In this document: piece by piece, positions 42,263-49,942 of the stretch
Numbering within the stretch: the stretch's first letter is position 1
Layout of the letters: each line of letters begins with the position of its first letter
NCBI RefSeq assembly: GCF_002259605.1
Contig: NZ_MWWR01000005.1
Location: forward strand, 62,199 to 126,198
Length of the DNA stretch: 64,000 nt
Direction of reading: 5' to 3'
Source: Pseudoscardovia radai
GTDB lineage: Bacteria; Actinomycetota; Actinomycetes; Actinomycetales; Bifidobacteriaceae
Notes under the pieces: model-generated
Database searches by the model: none
The model's input: the letters and a program-made list of their open reading frames with translations, nothing else
Told to the model about the DNA's origin: nothing
Position numbers and translations under genes: made by a program

Positions 42263-43036
42263 TCATGAGGTGTGGCGCACGCGTTTGCGGCGGTAGTCGC
42301 CGGTATGCGTCAGGCGCTGGAAACCCCAGCGCGTCACCGCGCACATGGCCTCGATGACGATGGCCTTGCTCATCTTCGACTTGCCGCGCGTGCGCTCCAC
42401 GAAAACGATCGGCACCTCGAGGATCTTCCCGCCCGCCTGGTGCACGCGGCGCGTCATATCCACCTGGAACACGTAGCCGTTCGCACGCACCGTGTCGAGG
42501 TGCAGGCGCTGCATCACCGACGCGCGGTAGGCGCGGAAGCCGGCGGTCATGTCATGCACGGGCACGCCGAGGCACATGCGCGAGTACCACGATCCGCAGC
42601 GCGAGATGAAGTCACGATACACCGGCCAGTTCTCCGTCGTGCCGCCGGGCACGCGGCGCGAGCCGATCACGAGGTCCACGTCGGGGCGCTCGTCGATGGC
42701 CTTGAGCAGGCGCGGGAGGTCCTGCGGGCGGTGCGAGCCGTCCATGTCCATCTCGCACACCACGTCGTACTGGCGCAGGAGGGCCCACTGGAAGCCCGCG
42801 AGGTAGGCGGGACCGAGGCCGTTCTTCGTCTTGCGGTGGATGACGAACAGATGCGGGTTCTTCGCGGCCATCTCCTCGGCGAGCTCGCCGGTGCCGTCGG
42901 GCGAGGAATCGTCCACCACGAGCACGTCGACGTTCGGGCAGTTCTCCATGATTCCGCCGATGGTCGGCTCGAGGTTCTCGCGCTCGTTATAGGTCGGCAT
43001 GATCACGACAACGCGCTGCTTGCTCTTGTATGGCAT
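42263..43036 (-). CDS. Polyprenol-phosphate mannosyltransferase-like GT2 glycosyltransferase
   Basis: 257 residues, a complete GT2 domain of the dolichol-phosphate-mannose-synthase type: VVVIMPTYNERENLEPTI, the nucleotide-binding VLVVDDSSPDGTGELAEEMA, DxD in CEMDMDGSHRPQDLPRLL, GSRRVPGGTTENWP, and GYVFQVDMTRRVHQAGGKILEVPIVFVERTRGKSKMS. No membrane helices. It would make polyprenyl-phosphate-mannose for lipoglycan or protein mannosylation (inference). AAGGATAAG precedes the ATG at 43036. Convergent with the DeoR gene; 42142-42262 is full of CGCC[AG]TCGTG words. Confidence 0.88.
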   Translation of the reverse strand: MPYKSKQRVVVIMPTYNERENLEPTIGGIMENCPNVDVLVVDDSSPDGTGELAEEMAAKNPHLFVIHRKTKNGLGPAYLAGFQWALLRQYDVVCEMDMDGSHRPQDLPRLLKAIDERPDVDLVIGSRRVPGGTTENWPVYRDFISRCGSWYSRMCLGVPVHDMTAGFRAYRASVMQRLHLDTVRANGYVFQVDMTRRVHQAGGKILEVPIVFVERTRGKSKMSKAIVIEAMCAVTRWGFQRLTHTGDYRRKRVRHTS

Positions 43037-43297
43037 GGTCTTATCCTTGCATCCTCGCCCGGTCGGTTCCACAGCCGGCGCCCCACGACGCCGATTCCGA
43101 ATTCCAACATTACCCCACCGTCCGCCGGTCCGCGTGTAGGGGCGGATGCATCGTGTTTTCTTCCCAGCTCCTCCTCTTCCTTCTCTTCCCCGTCTCTCCC
43201 CTTTCTACTTCTCGCTTCCCATCCCGCCGCGACCGCGTCTTTTCCTCTCCCCATCGTTCCCGCGATAGGATAGCAGCAGTACTCACAGGGAGGGCTT

Positions 43298-44086
43298 ATG
43301 GATCTTTCGTCTTTTTCGCCGAGGGAGTCCGAAACGTCTCGCACAAGCCGCGCCGGCGCGCCACGGCGGCCGATGACGCCGAACGGAACCCCGCGCGAGG
43401 AAGCCGACCTGCTGCTCGGAACGGCGCTGTTCCGCCAGGTCCCGCCGGCCGACGCCGCGCAGCTCATCCCGCATCTGAAGCATCGTGTTTTCGCCAAGGG
43501 CGACCTCATCTTCAGCCAAGGCGACACCGACCAGCGCATGTACGTCATCGAACGCGGGCGGGTGAAGCTGACGCGCGAGTCCGCCGACCACCGCATCCAG
43601 CTGCTGTCGATCTCCACCGCCGGCGAAATCCTCGGCGAGATTCCCGTGTTCGACCCCAACGGCGGGCCACGCACGGCCAACGCCATCGCCATGACGAACG
43701 GCACCGCCACCGCGTCGCTCGAGCATGACGTGCTCTTCGGCTGGCTCGACGACCATCCGCGCGTCGCCGTCAACATGCTGCAGGTGCTCGCCAACCGCAT
43801 GCGGCTGAATAACGAGCACATCTCCGACCTTGTGTTCATGGACGTTCCGGGACGCCTGGCGAAAACGCTGCTCGACCTGGCGAAACGATTCGGCAAGCCG
43901 ACCGAGGCGGGCATCGCCGTCACGCACGGACTCACGCAGGAGGAGCTCGCACAGCTCGTGGGAACGTCGCGCGAAACCGTGAACAAGGCGCTGATGGACT
44001 TCACCAATCGCGGGTGGATTGCGCGCGACGGACGGACGATCGTAATTTTCCAGCCCGGCCAGCTGATCCGCCGCGCGCAGCGGTAG
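43298..44086 (+). CDS. Crp/Fnr-family transcriptional regulator
   Basis: 262 residues. After a ~37-residue Ser/Arg-rich start comes a cyclic-nucleotide-binding-type beta barrel (GTALFRQVPPADAAQLI ... GDLIFSQGDTDQRMYVIERGRVKLTRE ... GEILGEIPVFDPNGGPRTANAIA), a dimer helix (NMLQVLANRMRLNNEHISDLVF) and a C-terminal HTH (THGLTQEELAQLVGTSRETVNKALMDFTNRGWI). It resembles GlxR/Crp of actinobacteria. The ligand loop has GEIPVFDPNGGPRTA with the Arg-Thr pair of cAMP binders but two extra residues. AGGGAGGGC precedes the ATG. Repeat families follow immediately downstream. Confidence 0.9.
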   Translation: MDLSSFSPRESETSRTSRAGAPRRPMTPNGTPREEADLLLGTALFRQVPPADAAQLIPHLKHRVFAKGDLIFSQGDTDQRMYVIERGRVKLTRESADHRIQLLSISTAGEILGEIPVFDPNGGPRTANAIAMTNGTATASLEHDVLFGWLDDHPRVAVNMLQVLANRMRLNNEHISDLVFMDVPGRLAKTLLDLAKRFGKPTEAGIAVTHGLTQEELAQLVGTSRETVNKALMDFTNRGWIARDGRTIVIFQPGQLIRRAQR

Positions 44087-44119
44087 TGCCGTGGGGCGCG
44101 GGGCGGGACGGGACCGTTT

Positions 44120-44223
44120 GGGGCGTTCACCGTACACATCCGCTCACACTGAACGCCCCCGACCTCGCCAAACCCGCCCCAAACCGGACTCAGCACCGTT
44201 CACCGCACACAAACGCTCACACT
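44120..44223. repeat. 73-bp repeat family (family B), locus 1, two units
   Basis: A 26-base motif starting GTTCACCG and ending CGCTCACACT occurs at 44125-44150 and 44198-44223, 73 bases apart. The first copy is enclosed by GGGGCGTTC (44120-44128) and GAACGCCCC (44151-44159), which pair perfectly. The same pair of motifs, with the same 73-base spacing, occurs at 49451 and 49524 with different but again complementary arms. Confidence 0.8.
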
Positions 44224-44326
44224 AAAGATGGTCGAGATGCTGGTGAGGGAGGGATCGAGGCGAAGTGAGGAGGTGGCGAAGAGATCGTGGGGAAAATCGT
44301 GGAGACAAACCAAACCGCCACCGTTC

Positions 44327-45090
44327 ATAGCGAAGAAACCTCACCATGAACCACGCTTCCGGCAACCGACCACCCCAACCCAGCGAAAACCCACCCTCGA
44401 GGCGAAAAATCCTCACCATGAGGAACGATTCCCCCAGCCAGCCACGCCAACCCAGCGAAAACCGACCCTCATGGTGAACAATCCTCACCACGAACCGACA
44501 TTTCCCGACCACACCACCCCAACCCAGCCCAAATCGTTCCTCGAGGCGAAAAATCCTCGCCATGAACCACGATTCCGGCAACCGACCACCCCAACCCAGC
44601 GAAAACCCAGCCTCGTGGCGAAGAAACCTCACCACGAACCACGATTCCCCCAACCACACCACCCCGCCTCAGCGAAAACCCACCCTCGAGGCGAAAAATC
44701 CTCACCATGAACCACGATTCCCCGACCACACCACACCAACCCAGCGAAAACCCACCCTCGAGGCGAAAAATCCTCACCATGAGGAACGATTTCCCCAGCC
44801 AGCCACGCCAACCCAGCGAAAACCCAACCTCATGGCGAAAGAAACTCACCACGAACCGACAGTTACCGACCACACCACACCAACCCAGCCCAAATCGTTC
44901 CTCGGGGTGAAAAATCCTCACCACGAACCACGATTCCCCGACCGCACCACCCCGCCCCAGCGAAAACCGACCCTCGTGGCGAAAGATCCTCGCCATGAAC
45001 CACGATTCCCCAACCACACCACCCCGCCTCAGCGAAAACCGACCCTCATGGCGAACAATCCTCACCACGAACCCACACCCACACCAACCA
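44327..45090. repeat. 72-bp hairpin repeat array (family C), array 1, ten units plus a partial
   Basis: Units start at 44327, 44399, 44471, 44543, 44615, 44688, 44760, 44832, 44904 and 44976, with a partial unit from 45048. All are 72 bp except the fifth (73 bp, one extra C in a C run). Each has a hairpin core, GGYGA, 7 bases, TCRCC, then GAACC and a C/A-rich spacer containing ACGATTCCCC and CAGCGAAAAC. The array fills most of the 1158-base gap 44087-45244. Because 72 is a multiple of three and no stop codon occurs in a unit, long frames are open on both strands (for example a 24-residue repeat xAKNPHHEPRFPxxTTPTQRKPTL), but the unit differences are mostly amino-acid-changing and the extra C breaks the plus-strand frame, so I favour a non-coding array. 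Confidence 0.9.
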
Positions 45091-45244
45091 CTCAGCAACC
45101 GCCCAGCCGCCGTACACCACCCGCCCAAACTCCGCCCAAACCCACCCCTCCCCCGCCCAACGGATGTGTCGAGATTGTGGTTATTGCCCCCGGAAGCGCC
45201 GATTCGAGCCATTTCCACGGAAAAGGTAGAGCACGAATCATAAA

Positions 45245-47422
45245 ATGAGGCGTATGTCTAAGAAGAAGCAAAAGCGAACCCGAGAACGAAAGAACGTCTT
45301 CGCACTGCTGCTCGCCTATCTGGTATGCATCCTGGCGGGTGGAGTCGTCGCATCCGGTTTCCTCATGCCGTTCGTCGTCGCCACCGACCAGGTCGCGGAA
45401 TCCGCGAGCCCCTCGCTGACGGTGTCCGAGATCGACTTCAACCCGAACAACCTCCCACAGCAGTCCAAGATGTACGCCTCCGACGGCACCACGCTGATCG
45501 CGACGTTCTACACGCAGAACCGCATCGTGGTGGACCTGTCGCATGTCTCGCAGTACATGCAGCAGGCCGTGGTCGCCCGCGAGGACCGCCGCTTCTTCCA
45601 GCACTCCGGCGTCGACGTCCAGGGCGTGCTGCGAGCCTTCGTGCAGACCTACGTCAAGGGCGGCGACACCCAGGGCGGCTCCACCCTGACGCAGCAGTAC
45701 GTCAAGAACATGCTTATCAACGAGGCCACGAGCAACGATGACCCGATCGGCGCGTACCACGCCTCGGAAGACACCATCTCCCGCAAGGTCAAGGAGATGC
45801 TCATCGCCCTGCAGATCGAGAAGAAGTATTCGAAGAGCGAAATCCTGCAGGGATACCTCAACATCGCGCAGTTCGGCACCAGTGTGTACGGCGTGGAGAC
45901 CGCGGCCGAGCACTACTTCTCCAAGTCCGCGGCAGAGCTGGACCTCGGTGAGGCGGCCACCATCGCGGCCATCACCAAGAACCCGGCCGGCTATGACCCC
46001 ACCGTGCATCCGGACGCGGCACAGGAACAGCGCAACATCGTGCTCGACCTCATGGTGGAGTGTGGCTTCACCACACAGGCCGAGGCCGACGCAGCGAAAG
46101 CCGTGAACATAGCCGACATGCTGCATGTCAAGGATGTCCCGGTCGGCTGCCAGACGGCAGGCCAGGCCGCGTTCTTCTGCGACTACGTGGTGCACAAGAT
46201 CGAGAACTCCGACGTGTTCGGCGCCACGGCGGAGGACCGCCAGAGGCTGCTGTACCAGGGCGGTCTGACGATTTACACCACGATGGACGTGGACGCCGAG
46301 AACATCGCGAACGCGGCCGTGCGCAACGGCATTCCCGAAAACGACCCGTCCGGATTCGAAGCCGCGCTGGCCTCGGTCGAGCCGGGCACCGGCAAGGTGC
46401 TGGCGCTGGCGATCAATCGAACGTACAACGCGCTGGCCACGGCGAGCGATACCGAGACGTCGATCAACTACGCCGTCGACCAGGTGGACGGCGGAGGCGG
46501 CGGCTTCCAGACCGGTTCGACGTTCAAGGTCATGAACCTCTCGACATGGCTGACGAACGGCAACGGCGCGAAGGTGGCCCTGCCGACCTCGACCAGGTAC
46601 GACACCAGCGGCTTCGAATGCAACACCACGGGCGCCGACTCGTGGGCCGTGCAGAACGCAGGCGGCGGCACCGTGAACCCGGAGACGCCGGAGCACGCGC
46701 TCATGTACTCGCATAACACCACGCAGGCCACGATGGGCCAGCGCCTCGGCCTGTGCAAGATCGCGGACACGGCCACGGCCATGGGCTATAAGAACGCCTC
46801 CTCGTCCGGCAGCGACCTGCACACCACCATCACCCCGACGAACCTCATCGGCTCCGGTTACGCCTCGCCGCTGACGATGGCCTCGGTCTATGCCACCATC
46901 GCCGCGAACGGCATGCACTGCGACCCGATCGCCATCACGCGCGTGACGGATTCCTCGGGCAACGACATGGCCGTGCCGAGTGCGAACTGCACGCAGGCGA
47001 TTCCGGCGAATGTGGCGCAGACCGTCGCGTACATCATGTACGAAGGAAAGGTGGGCGCCGCCTACTACAGCCAGCTGAACGGCGTCAAGACCTTCGCCAA
47101 AACCGGTACCGCAGACAGCTACTTCATGCTGACCGGCGGCTTCGTGACGGGCGCCGCCACCTATGTGGCGACCGGTAACGAGGAGTCGCTGCAGTCCTTC
47201 GACAACATGACGATCAACGGCGTCAGGCGCGCCACCTGGGATGGCTCCACGATCGCAACGCCGATCTGGAAGGAGTTCATGAACAACTACATCGCCACGG
47301 GCAAGGTGGCGCATGACGAGAACTACGGCCAGCCCGATGCCTCGCTCATGACCTCGACCGGCCAGGGCCAGTGGCGCACCACCACGACCGGCCTCGGCAT
47401 GCGCCAGGTGCAGATCAGCTAG
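45245..47422 (+). CDS. Class A penicillin-binding protein (glycosyltransferase/transpeptidase)
   Basis: Polymerises and cross-links peptidoglycan. 725 residues: short basic cytoplasmic start, membrane helix (about 17-42), GT51 domain with catalytic E113 in AREDRRFFQHSGVD, QGGSTLTQQYVKN and RKVKEMLIALQIEKKYSKSEILQGYLN, and a transpeptidase domain with nucleophile S425 in TGSTFK, SHN (the SxN motif) in MYSHNTTQA and the KTG motif in FAKTGTAD. No PASTA domains. The start is either the ATG at 45245 or the one at 45254 (MSKKKQKR); TAAAAT at 45241 may be a -10 box giving a leaderless transcript from the second ATG. Confidence 0.93.
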   Translation: MRRMSKKKQKRTRERKNVFALLLAYLVCILAGGVVASGFLMPFVVATDQVAESASPSLTVSEIDFNPNNLPQQSKMYASDGTTLIATFYTQNRIVVDLSHVSQYMQQAVVAREDRRFFQHSGVDVQGVLRAFVQTYVKGGDTQGGSTLTQQYVKNMLINEATSNDDPIGAYHASEDTISRKVKEMLIALQIEKKYSKSEILQGYLNIAQFGTSVYGVETAAEHYFSKSAAELDLGEAATIAAITKNPAGYDPTVHPDAAQEQRNIVLDLMVECGFTTQAEADAAKAVNIADMLHVKDVPVGCQTAGQAAFFCDYVVHKIENSDVFGATAEDRQRLLYQGGLTIYTTMDVDAENIANAAVRNGIPENDPSGFEAALASVEPGTGKVLALAINRTYNALATASDTETSINYAVDQVDGGGGGFQTGSTFKVMNLSTWLTNGNGAKVALPTSTRYDTSGFECNTTGADSWAVQNAGGGTVNPETPEHALMYSHNTTQATMGQRLGLCKIADTATAMGYKNASSSGSDLHTTITPTNLIGSGYASPLTMASVYATIAANGMHCDPIAITRVTDSSGNDMAVPSANCTQAIPANVAQTVAYIMYEGKVGAAYYSQLNGVKTFAKTGTADSYFMLTGGFVTGAATYVATGNEESLQSFDNMTINGVRRATWDGSTIATPIWKEFMNNYIATGKVAHDENYGQPDASLMTSTGQGQWRTTTTGLGMRQVQIS

Positions 47423-47506
47423 CGGTTGCGGTTGGCGCGGCGTGTGCTGGCGCGGTGCGGTTGGCATACGATTGCGCCGGCCTATGACCGCACCGGACTG
47501 TGATTC

Positions 47507-47538
47507 GAGGGGCGTCGTCCTTATGGACGGCGCCCCTC
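47507..47538 (+). terminator. Hairpin terminator after the PBP gene
   Basis: GAGGGGCGTCGTCC (47507-47520) pairs with GGACGGCGCCCCTC (47525-47538) with one mismatch and a 4-base loop. The following bases (TCGCATTCC) contain few Ts. The rest of the 374-base gap has CGCATTCCGCCATCG-type words and the promoter at 47676. Confidence 0.6.
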
Positions 47539-47675
47539 TCGCATTCCGCCATCGCATTCCGCCATCGTGGATCGAAATCGTGAATCGTGTATATTCCCGC
47601 CGCCACAACCCGCGTCGATAACGCGTCAAAGGTTAATTCCAGCTGAATTCCCGGCCACGAAACGGTTCCGCCTTC

Positions 47676-47681
47676 TATACT
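47676..47681 (+). promoter_or_regulatory. -10 box for the flavin oxidoreductase gene
   Basis: TATACT is a near-consensus -10 hexamer 115 bases before the ATG at 47797; no obvious -35 box. Confidence 0.45.
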
Positions 47682-47796
47682 TGTTGCGGATGGCTCATCT
47701 TCGGCGCCGTACCGTGCACTATGCAAAGAGGCATCTGTCCGGTAGCCGAACCAAGCCGCGTAAGAATTCGTGTACTGTCCAGGGAGGAACCAGACG

Positions 47797-49242
47797 ATGA
47801 GCAAGCATCGCGAGAAGGAAACCGCCGACAAGGTGTCGGGAGCTCCGAAGCAGGAGATCATCGACGAGCCCTCCGGCGTGAGCGCCGTCGAGAAGCTCGC
47901 CGAGAACGCCGAGAAGCAGGCGAAGAAGGCGCGCAAGGAGGAGAAGGCGCTGGCCAAGGCCGAGAAGAAGGCGCGCAAGGAGGCCGAGAAGGCCGCCAAG
48001 GAAGCCAAGGACGGAAAAGACGGCAAAGACAAGAAGTCCGAGAAGAAGGCGAAGAAGAGCAAGAAGGCAGCCGCCGCCCTCGCCGCGAGTGCCGCCGCTG
48101 CCGCCGCCGACGCGGACACGCGTGCCGCCGACGCCGCCCCGCTGCCCAAGCTTTTCGAGCCGCTCACGTTGCGCTCGGTCACTTTCCGCAACCGCATCTG
48201 GCTGCCGCCGATGGACACGTACTCGGTGTTCGCTCAGGACGGCAAGCCCACGCCGTTCCATTACCAGCACTATGTGTCGCGCGCGCTCGGCGGGTTCGGC
48301 CTCATTATCTGCGAGTCCACGGCCGTGGCGCCGGAAGGCCGCATCTCCCCGAACGACGTGGGTCTGTGGGAAGACGGCCAGGTGGATGCGTGGCGTTGGA
48401 TCGTGGATGACATCAAGAAGGCGGGCGCCGTGGCCGGCGTGCAGCTCAACCACGGCGGGCGCAAGGCGTCGACCGGGTCGTTCTCGCTCGGCTACATCAA
48501 CCAGACCGTTCCCGCGGAGCGCGGCGGATGGCAGCCGCTGGGGCCGTCGCCCATCGCGTTCGGCAAGTGCGTGACACCGACCGAGATGACCGTGGAGCAG
48601 ATTCACGCGGTGGTGGATCAGTTCCGCGCCGCCGCGCAGCGCGCGCTGTGGGCCGGGTTCCAGGTGGTGGAGATCCACGCGGCGCACGGCTACCTGCTCA
48701 GCGAGTTCCTCGATCCGCTCGTGAACCAGCGCACCGACGAGTACGGCGGCAGCTTCGAGAACCGCGCGCGCCTTCTCGTGGACGTGGTGGACGCCGTGCG
48801 CGACGTGTGGCCGGCGGGTCTGCCGCTGTTCGTGCGCGTGTCGGCCACGGATTGGTCGGTGGAGAAGGGGTCGTGGGACCTCAAGCAGACGATTGCGCTG
48901 GCCGCGAAGCTGCGCAACCACGGCGTGGACCTCGTGGACGTGTCGACCGGCGGCATTGTGAGCGGCGTGTCGATTCCGGCGGCGCCGAACTACCAGGTGC
49001 CGTTCAGCGAGGCCGTGCACCATCAGGTGGATATCCCGACCACCACGGTGGGCCTCATCACCGAGCCGCGCCAGGCCGAGGACATCCTCGAACAGGACCG
49101 CGCCACCGCCGTGGAGATCGGCCGCGCCGCGCTGCGCGAGCCCTACTGGCCGCTCCGCGCCGCCGCTGCGCTCGGCGTCGATCGCAACGATGCCCCGTAT
49201 CCCCCGCAGTACATCCGCGGAGCCTACGGCACGAAGCGGTAA
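47797..49242 (+). CDS. Old Yellow Enzyme-type NADH:flavin oxidoreductase with Lys/Ala/Glu-rich extension
   Basis: 481 residues. Residues ~115-481 form an FMN-binding beta/alpha barrel of the YqjM/OYE class: LFEPLTLRSVTFRNRIWLPPMDTYSV, QLNHGGRKAS, a VEIHAAHGYLLSEFLDPLVNQRTDEYGGSFENRARLL block with the catalytic HAAH and DEYGG motifs, and a C-terminal EIGRAALREPYWPLRAA. OYE homologues reduce activated alkenes; the natural substrate is usually unknown. Unusually, the first ~110 residues are a highly charged helix (KKARKEEKALAKAEKKARKE pattern) followed by an Ala run, which resembles DNA-, RNA- or membrane-binding tails. GGAGGAAC precedes the ATG. A terminator lies downstream at 49384. Confidence 0.88.
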   Translation: MSKHREKETADKVSGAPKQEIIDEPSGVSAVEKLAENAEKQAKKARKEEKALAKAEKKARKEAEKAAKEAKDGKDGKDKKSEKKAKKSKKAAAALAASAAAAAADADTRAADAAPLPKLFEPLTLRSVTFRNRIWLPPMDTYSVFAQDGKPTPFHYQHYVSRALGGFGLIICESTAVAPEGRISPNDVGLWEDGQVDAWRWIVDDIKKAGAVAGVQLNHGGRKASTGSFSLGYINQTVPAERGGWQPLGPSPIAFGKCVTPTEMTVEQIHAVVDQFRAAAQRALWAGFQVVEIHAAHGYLLSEFLDPLVNQRTDEYGGSFENRARLLVDVVDAVRDVWPAGLPLFVRVSATDWSVEKGSWDLKQTIALAAKLRNHGVDLVDVSTGGIVSGVSIPAAPNYQVPFSEAVHHQVDIPTTTVGLITEPRQAEDILEQDRATAVEIGRAALREPYWPLRAAAALGVDRNDAPYPPQYIRGAYGTKR

Positions 49243-49383
49243 GCGGGCGCGTGTTGCGAGGGCGCGCGTTGGCGTTCGGGCGCAGGCGCGAGGGCGTAGG
49301 CGGGCGCGAGGCATTGCGAATCGTAGCGCCCTGAGGTAGCGCTTCCCATACAACACGATGGCACCTCACGATGGCGCCTTCCT

Positions 49384-49413
49384 AGGGCGGAGACCTCCGG
49401 TCTCCGCCCTTTC
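49384..49413 (+). terminator. Intrinsic terminator after the OYE gene
   Basis: AGGGCGGAGACC (49384-49395) pairs perfectly with GGTCTCCGCCCT (49399-49410) across a 3-base loop, then TTT. Confidence 0.8.
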
Positions 49414-49444
49414 GCGTCCCGGAATCGTATTGCCTCCCGCCGCC

Positions 49445-49549
49445 GGAGCCGTTCACCGCGCACGAACGCTCACACTCAACGGCTCCGACCCCACCAAAAC
49501 ACCCCCAAACCAGACTCAACACCCTTCAGTGCACACGAACGCTCACACT
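49445..49549. repeat. 73-bp repeat family (family B), locus 2, two units
   Basis: The GTTCACCG...CGCTCACACT motif occurs at 49451-49476 and, in a more divergent form, 49524-49549; spacing 73 bases as at 44.1 kb. The first copy is enclosed by GGAGCCGTT (49445-49453) and AACGGCTCC (49478-49486), perfectly complementary but different from the arms at 44120, so arm sequence varies while pairing is kept. Confidence 0.8.
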
Positions 49550-49603
49550 CAACGGCCATTGACGTTTGAGGAGGGGACCCCCCAAGGGGGAATCGGCATC
49601 GTC

Positions 49604-49850
49604 ATGGCGAAGAAACCTCGCCACGAACCCACATTCCCCGACTCCACCCCGCCATCGAAGGAAAAATCGTGGTTCATGGCGAAGAAACCTCGCCACGAAC
49701 CCACATTCCCCGACTCCACCCCGCCATCGAAGGAAAAATCGTGGTTCATGGCGAAGAAACCTCACCATGAACCGCATACCGTGGCACAATCCGACGCAAG
49801 GCCAACGTAAAGGTCCTTCATGGCGAAGAAACCTCGCCACGAAGGACCTC
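49604..49850. repeat. 72-bp hairpin repeat array (family C), array 2, four units
   Basis: ATGGCGAAGAAACC cores start at 49604, 49676, 49748 and 49820, exactly 72 bases apart. The second and third cores lie in stems with arms GGTTCATGGCGA and TCGCCACGAACC; the fourth has longer arms (GGTCCTTCATGGCGA with TCGCCACGAAGGACC), so both sides changed together. The array lies in the 700-base gap 49243-49942, downstream of both the OYE gene and the convergent pyrD gene; family B lies just before it, as at the other locus. Confidence 0.9.
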
Positions 49851-49942
49851 CATGTCATCGAGCGGTCTCATACCACCGCCCGCGCCATCATCGCGCGCCG
49901 AACCGAACGCCGCCCCGCGCCGCCGCCCCGCGCGCCTCGATG

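Noticed and set aside
44327-45090. CRISPR array
   Set aside because: The whole 72-bp unit repeats, with no unique spacers between conserved repeats, and no cas gene is present in the window.
44228-45248. Protein-coding gene through the 72-bp array (24-residue repeats on the plus strand, or a Gly/Trp/Phe-rich repeat on the minus strand)
   Set aside because: Frames are open on both strands simply because the unit has no stop codons and is divisible by three. Unit differences mostly change amino acids, the extra C near 44650 breaks the plus frame, and neither frame has a convincing ribosome binding site.
49577-49590. GGGGACCCCCCAAGGGGG hairpin as a terminator
   Set aside because: It is a short G/C run without U tract, in a region already ended by the terminator at 49384; more likely low-complexity sequence.
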